Below, one piece after another: positions 60,999 through 64,000 of a stretch of 64,000 bases of DNA. Every line of letters begins with the position of its first letter. Position 1 is the stretch's first letter. The notes beneath the pieces were generated by a model. That model saw only the letters and a list, made by a program, of their open reading frames with translations, ran no database searches and was not told where the DNA came from. The translations under genes were made by a program, and so were the position numbers. The stretch is from an uncultured Lachnospiraceae bacterium (lineage in GTDB: Bacteria > Bacillota > Clostridia > Lachnospirales > Lachnospiraceae), in the NCBI GenBank assembly GCA_910578885.1, contig CAJTSH010000010.1, forward strand, positions 36,337 to 100,336, in the 5' to 3' direction.

Positions 60999-63500
60999 TT
61001 ATATTTTTCCAATGCTCTTACAAACCTTTTCATACAGGTCAAGCAGCGCAGCATGGTTTTTTTGGATATATTCCACATCCTCCTTTTTTCCTGCCTGTTC
61101 AAGCATCTTTGCACTATCGGAAAGCTGTTCTGCGCCAATTGTCAACGACGTGCTTTTTAATGCGTGAACTTTAATTGCATAGTCCGCCCAATCAGCGGAC
61201 TCATACAAGGAAACGATCTCAGCCCTCTTTTCCTCATATTGTGAGCCAAACATCTGCAGCATTTCCAGATAAAATTCTTCCTCTCCGGCACAATAATCCA
61301 GTCCCATTTCCACGTTTATGCCGACTTGTACAAGATCCTTCAGGGACAGTGACGAAACATTTTGAGATTCGTCCTCTTGCGGTACAGGCTCTTTGGACAC
61401 AGCCTTTTCCGTTTTATTGGAGCCCAAATCCCCAGGCGCAGAAGTATACTGGATGCAATGTTCCGGAAGCGCCCTACGCAGCACCCTCTCTAAAACAGCT
61501 CTCTCGATTGGCTTTGGTATAAATTCCGTAAAACCTTCGTTGCGAAACATTTCTCTTGCTCCGCTGATGGTATTTGCAGTCAAAGCTATCACCGGCAGAT
61601 CCTGATATATCCCATTGTCAATTTCCCGAATATGCTTCAGTGTTTCCACACCGTCAAAACCTGGCATCATATGATCCAGAAAAACAATAGTATAGGAAGC
61701 GTCTCTGCATCGCTCCACCGCCTCTCTTCCGCTGAGGCAGGTATCCACCTGTATCCCATAGCTGCCCAAAACTCCTTTTGCCACCACAAGATTCATTTCT
61801 TCATCATCAACGACCAGAGCGTGGACTCCGGTACAGGAAAACGGTCTGCGGCCTACGGCCTGCGCTTCTTCAAAACCGTTCTCATTTATTTCTCCGTTTA
61901 ACAGATTCACAACTGAAAGGGCAAAAAACGGCTTACGAATCACAAGCAGTCTGCTATGCCTGCTCAAGGAAAATTCTTTGTCCGCAATCACTACCACCTG
62001 AATATCATCCGATAAACTTTCATAATAAAAACTGTTCTCCTCATATTCAGCCTGTGCAATAAATATATGCGTAATATCATGGCTTTTCTGCAGCTTAAGC
62101 AGTCCGTCAAAATTGTGGACCTGATACCCCGCAACGCCAAGCCCCTCTACCATATGTAAGATCATTTTGTCATAATATCTCCTGACCTCGTCGCAGCTAT
62201 ATTTTTCCGTCCTGAAATAACATGCAATGCAAAGTCGCTCCACATTGGCAATGCTCATGCTGGGTCTGTCATCTTCCACTCCCTGCGGAATAACGATATG
62301 GGTCTGCAGACCTTCATGATCTTTGCTGGCAAAGTGAATGAACCCTCCCATAGCCTGAAGCAGACCTTTTGCACTGGGAAGACCGAGTCCAAGCCCTCCG
62401 GCCAAACGGCTGCTTCCGGACTCTACCTGATAAAAATCATCACACATCTGCGTAAGCTGGGAATCCGTCATACCAATTCCGGTATCATAAATATCTATAA
62501 TCAGATTGATTCCATAATTCTCCTGCCGATATTCGATACAGATATCGATACCGCCCTCTTCCGTAAATTTGATGGAATTCTCCAACAGGATTTTTAATAC
62601 ATGGGAAATTTTTTCCGGATCTCCAATGAGCACTGCCGGTATTGTCGGATTCATGTCAAACACCATTTCCAACTGATGTCTGCTGTTTTGCATGGCAGTC
62701 GTCGTAATAACATCATTCAGCACAGACGTAATCATATACGCTTCCTTTGCTGAAGTCAGCGTTCCCTCCACAATTTCCGTATAATCAAGAATATTGTTAA
62801 TCTGATTTGACAAGCGTTTGCCCGCCATCTGTATAGACTGTATGTCTTCCCGAATGTCCGGTGGAATATCCTTTTCCATTGCAACTTCGCTGATTCCGAT
62901 AACCATATTAATCGGAGTCCGAAGCTCATGGGATACATTTGACATAAATTCAGCATTCTGCCGCCCCGCCGTCTCCAATTGCGCAAGCGTACTATCATAC
63001 CGCTTTCTTGCTGCATTCCTCCTATTGATCCGATACCATGCAATCGCCGACGCGCCTGACACCACCATAAATCCAATTGCCAGACGTACCGCATTCTGAA
63101 ACCCCATATCAACAGTGATCGTATGCAGAAACAGAAAATGGTACAACAGCTCCAGCATATACAAAGCGACCATTATATACAACAGCTTCTTTCTGTCAAA
63201 CATCGAAAAAACAAGAATCAACATACAGGCCACGGCAGATATATCAAAAAGAACAGAGCCATGCGCCCCAAAGAAAAAAAATCCAATCATCAAAAGCCCA
63301 ATACACAAATTCTCATATAATATATTTGAACCGGCTCTTCCGATATGAAGAAACCACACGATAGAACTTCCAATCACAATAATAGGAATCATCCACAGCT
63401 CCCATGACATGGCTATCGTAGTCAAAATCAGCATCATGCCAACCACAGTGACAATGCAGGCTAAAAGCAGATGCACACTTGTCTGCTCTTCCGTTCTCAT
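60999..63500 (-). CDS. Hybrid histidine kinase with pseudo-receiver, receiver and Hpt domains
   Basis: This 833-residue protein starts at MRTEEQTSVHLLLACIV after AAAGGGG. About six membrane helices (about 10-155) precede HisKA with H191 in FMSNVSHELRTPINMVIG. HATPase_c has N308 (LLENSIKF), DTGIGM and GLGLGLPSAKGLL. A degenerate receiver-like segment lies at about 420-535 (VVIADKE, IRKPFF; no clear acceptor Asp). A true receiver (about 560-680) has VVDDEE, D609 in IVFLDHMMPGFDG and PKP. The C-terminal Hpt domain (about 720-833) carries H779 in YAIKVHALKSTSLTIGA. The gene overlaps the stand-alone receiver by ATGA. It could serve as the phosphotransfer hub for both its partners. Confidence 0.95.
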   Translation of the reverse strand: MRTEEQTSVHLLLACIVTVVGMMLILTTIAMSWELWMIPIIVIGSSIVWFLHIGRAGSNILYENLCIGLLMIGFFFFGAHGSVLFDISAVACMLILVFSMFDRKKLLYIMVALYMLELLYHFLFLHTITVDMGFQNAVRLAIGFMVVSGASAIAWYRINRRNAARKRYDSTLAQLETAGRQNAEFMSNVSHELRTPINMVIGISEVAMEKDIPPDIREDIQSIQMAGKRLSNQINNILDYTEIVEGTLTSAKEAYMITSVLNDVITTTAMQNSRHQLEMVFDMNPTIPAVLIGDPEKISHVLKILLENSIKFTEEGGIDICIEYRQENYGINLIIDIYDTGIGMTDSQLTQMCDDFYQVESGSSRLAGGLGLGLPSAKGLLQAMGGFIHFASKDHEGLQTHIVIPQGVEDDRPSMSIANVERLCIACYFRTEKYSCDEVRRYYDKMILHMVEGLGVAGYQVHNFDGLLKLQKSHDITHIFIAQAEYEENSFYYESLSDDIQVVVIADKEFSLSRHSRLLVIRKPFFALSVVNLLNGEINENGFEEAQAVGRRPFSCTGVHALVVDDEEMNLVVAKGVLGSYGIQVDTCLSGREAVERCRDASYTIVFLDHMMPGFDGVETLKHIREIDNGIYQDLPVIALTANTISGAREMFRNEGFTEFIPKPIERAVLERVLRRALPEHCIQYTSAPGDLGSNKTEKAVSKEPVPQEDESQNVSSLSLKDLVQVGINVEMGLDYCAGEEEFYLEMLQMFGSQYEEKRAEIVSLYESADWADYAIKVHALKSTSLTIGAEQLSDSAKMLEQAGKKEDVEYIQKNHAALLDLYEKVCKSIGKI

Positions 63501-63859
63501 TTTTTCTCAAACCCCTTTGCAACTCTTTTTAGTAATTCTTGTGGTATATAAGGTTTTTTCAAATAATTAATAGCTCCCAAGCTGAGTGCATCCAGAACGT
63601 CATCCTCGTCTCCCGATGCAGTTAGAAAAATTACAGGAATATCAATTTCCTCTTCCCTCATATGCTCAAAAGTCTCTATTCCGTTCATATTCGGCATTGC
63701 AATATCAAGAAGAACCATATCTATTTTTTCACTTCTCAGTTTTTCAAGAGCTTCTTCCCCTGACTCTGCAAAAAGTATATCGTAATGTCTCTGTAAAATT
63801 ATCTTTGCCCTTTTCAAATTCATTGCATCATCATCCACTACCAAAATGCATTTTTCCAT
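63497..63859 (-). CDS. Stand-alone receiver protein (CheY-like)
   Basis: The 120-residue single domain starts after AAGGAGG. The acidic pocket is VVDDDA, the phospho-Asp is D52 in MVLLDIAMPNMNG, followed by FLTASG and the Lys in YLKKPY. No output domain is present. It is the first gene of the cassette and its stop overlaps the next start by 4 nt. It may be a phosphate acceptor or donor for the two hybrid kinases. Confidence 0.95.
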   Translation of the reverse strand: MEKCILVVDDDAMNLKRAKIILQRHYDILFAESGEEALEKLRSEKIDMVLLDIAMPNMNGIETFEHMREEEIDIPVIFLTASGDEDDVLDALSLGAINYLKKPYIPQELLKRVAKGFEKK

Positions 63860-63898
63860 ATAACTGCCTCCTTATTTATTAAACTCCATATAGAGTCC

Positions 63899-63931
63899 AT
63901 TTTAAAACAGGATTACAATAAAATCAAGTCT
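63899..63931 (-). promoter_or_regulatory. Possible promoter of the kinase-DegV cassette
   Basis: On the minus strand TTGATT is followed after 17 bp by TAAAAA (a weak -10), about 45 nt before the receiver ATG. No clear operator is seen. Confidence 0.4.
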
Positions 63932-64000
63932 GTTACCCTTCGCTTCACGACAAACGCATGAATATCTCTGTTGCTCAAATTACTATAATTACCGTTTTTA

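Overview
The window looks like a chromosomal segment of an anaerobic Firmicute, most likely Lachnospiraceae (Clostridia). This rests on two pyruvate:ferredoxin oxidoreductases, an anaerobic NrdD/NrdG ribonucleotide reductase, AGGAGG-type ribosome binding sites on nearly every gene, a Bacillus/Clostridium-type rplS-rbgA-rnhB-ylqG-ylqH block, and secreted low-complexity proteins typical of gut clostridia. Genus cannot be fixed by eye. I saw no rRNA, tRNA, CRISPR array, prophage or transposase gene. Nearly everything is on the minus strand; only four convincing genes (a SulP transporter, a small XRE regulator, an ABC-F protein and a zinc-ribbon membrane protein) are on the plus strand.

Layout. 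1-3.2 kb: the N-terminal part of a type IIA topoisomerase B subunit, a CdaR-like regulator and an orphan MsmK/UgpC sugar-transport ATPase. 3.4-18.4 kb: a 15-kb, tightly packed minus-strand housekeeping run with many 1-4 bp overlaps. In transcription order it is rplS, lepB, rbgA, lepB, rnhB, a FliK-like and an FlhB-C-like protein, yraN, pgeF, an ABC exporter, a DUF512 radical-SAM protein, der, plsY, gpsA, dut and a phosphoribosyltransferase. 18.5-24 kb: first PFOR, divergent from a SulP anion transporter. 24-31 kb: a very large multimodular GH16 glucanase, DegV, a YD-repeat lipoprotein and a small regulator locus. 31-35 kb: second PFOR with a Rex-like palindrome upstream. 35-45 kb: serine hydrolase, Uma2, ABC-F, ung, hisHF, an unusual lysine-rich membrane protein, cheV, and a 144-bp element with terminal inverted repeats. 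45-51 kb: a two-component system, nrdDG and an OmpR-type regulator with a shortened pseudo-receiver. 51-58 kb: large secreted or surface proteins (unknown, SH3-NlpC/P60, Ig/fibronectin-III type).

The most unusual locus is 58.2-63.9 kb. It is a three-gene cassette of a stand-alone receiver, a hybrid histidine kinase ending in REC and Hpt domains, and a second hybrid kinase whose C-terminus is a complete DegV (fatty-acid-binding) domain. The phosphotransfer parts are divided between the proteins so that together they could form a relay, and no protein in the cassette has a DNA-binding domain. DegV proteins are known to bind fatty acids, so coupling of fatty-acid binding to a phosphorelay is a reasonable inference. 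It is not shown by the sequence.
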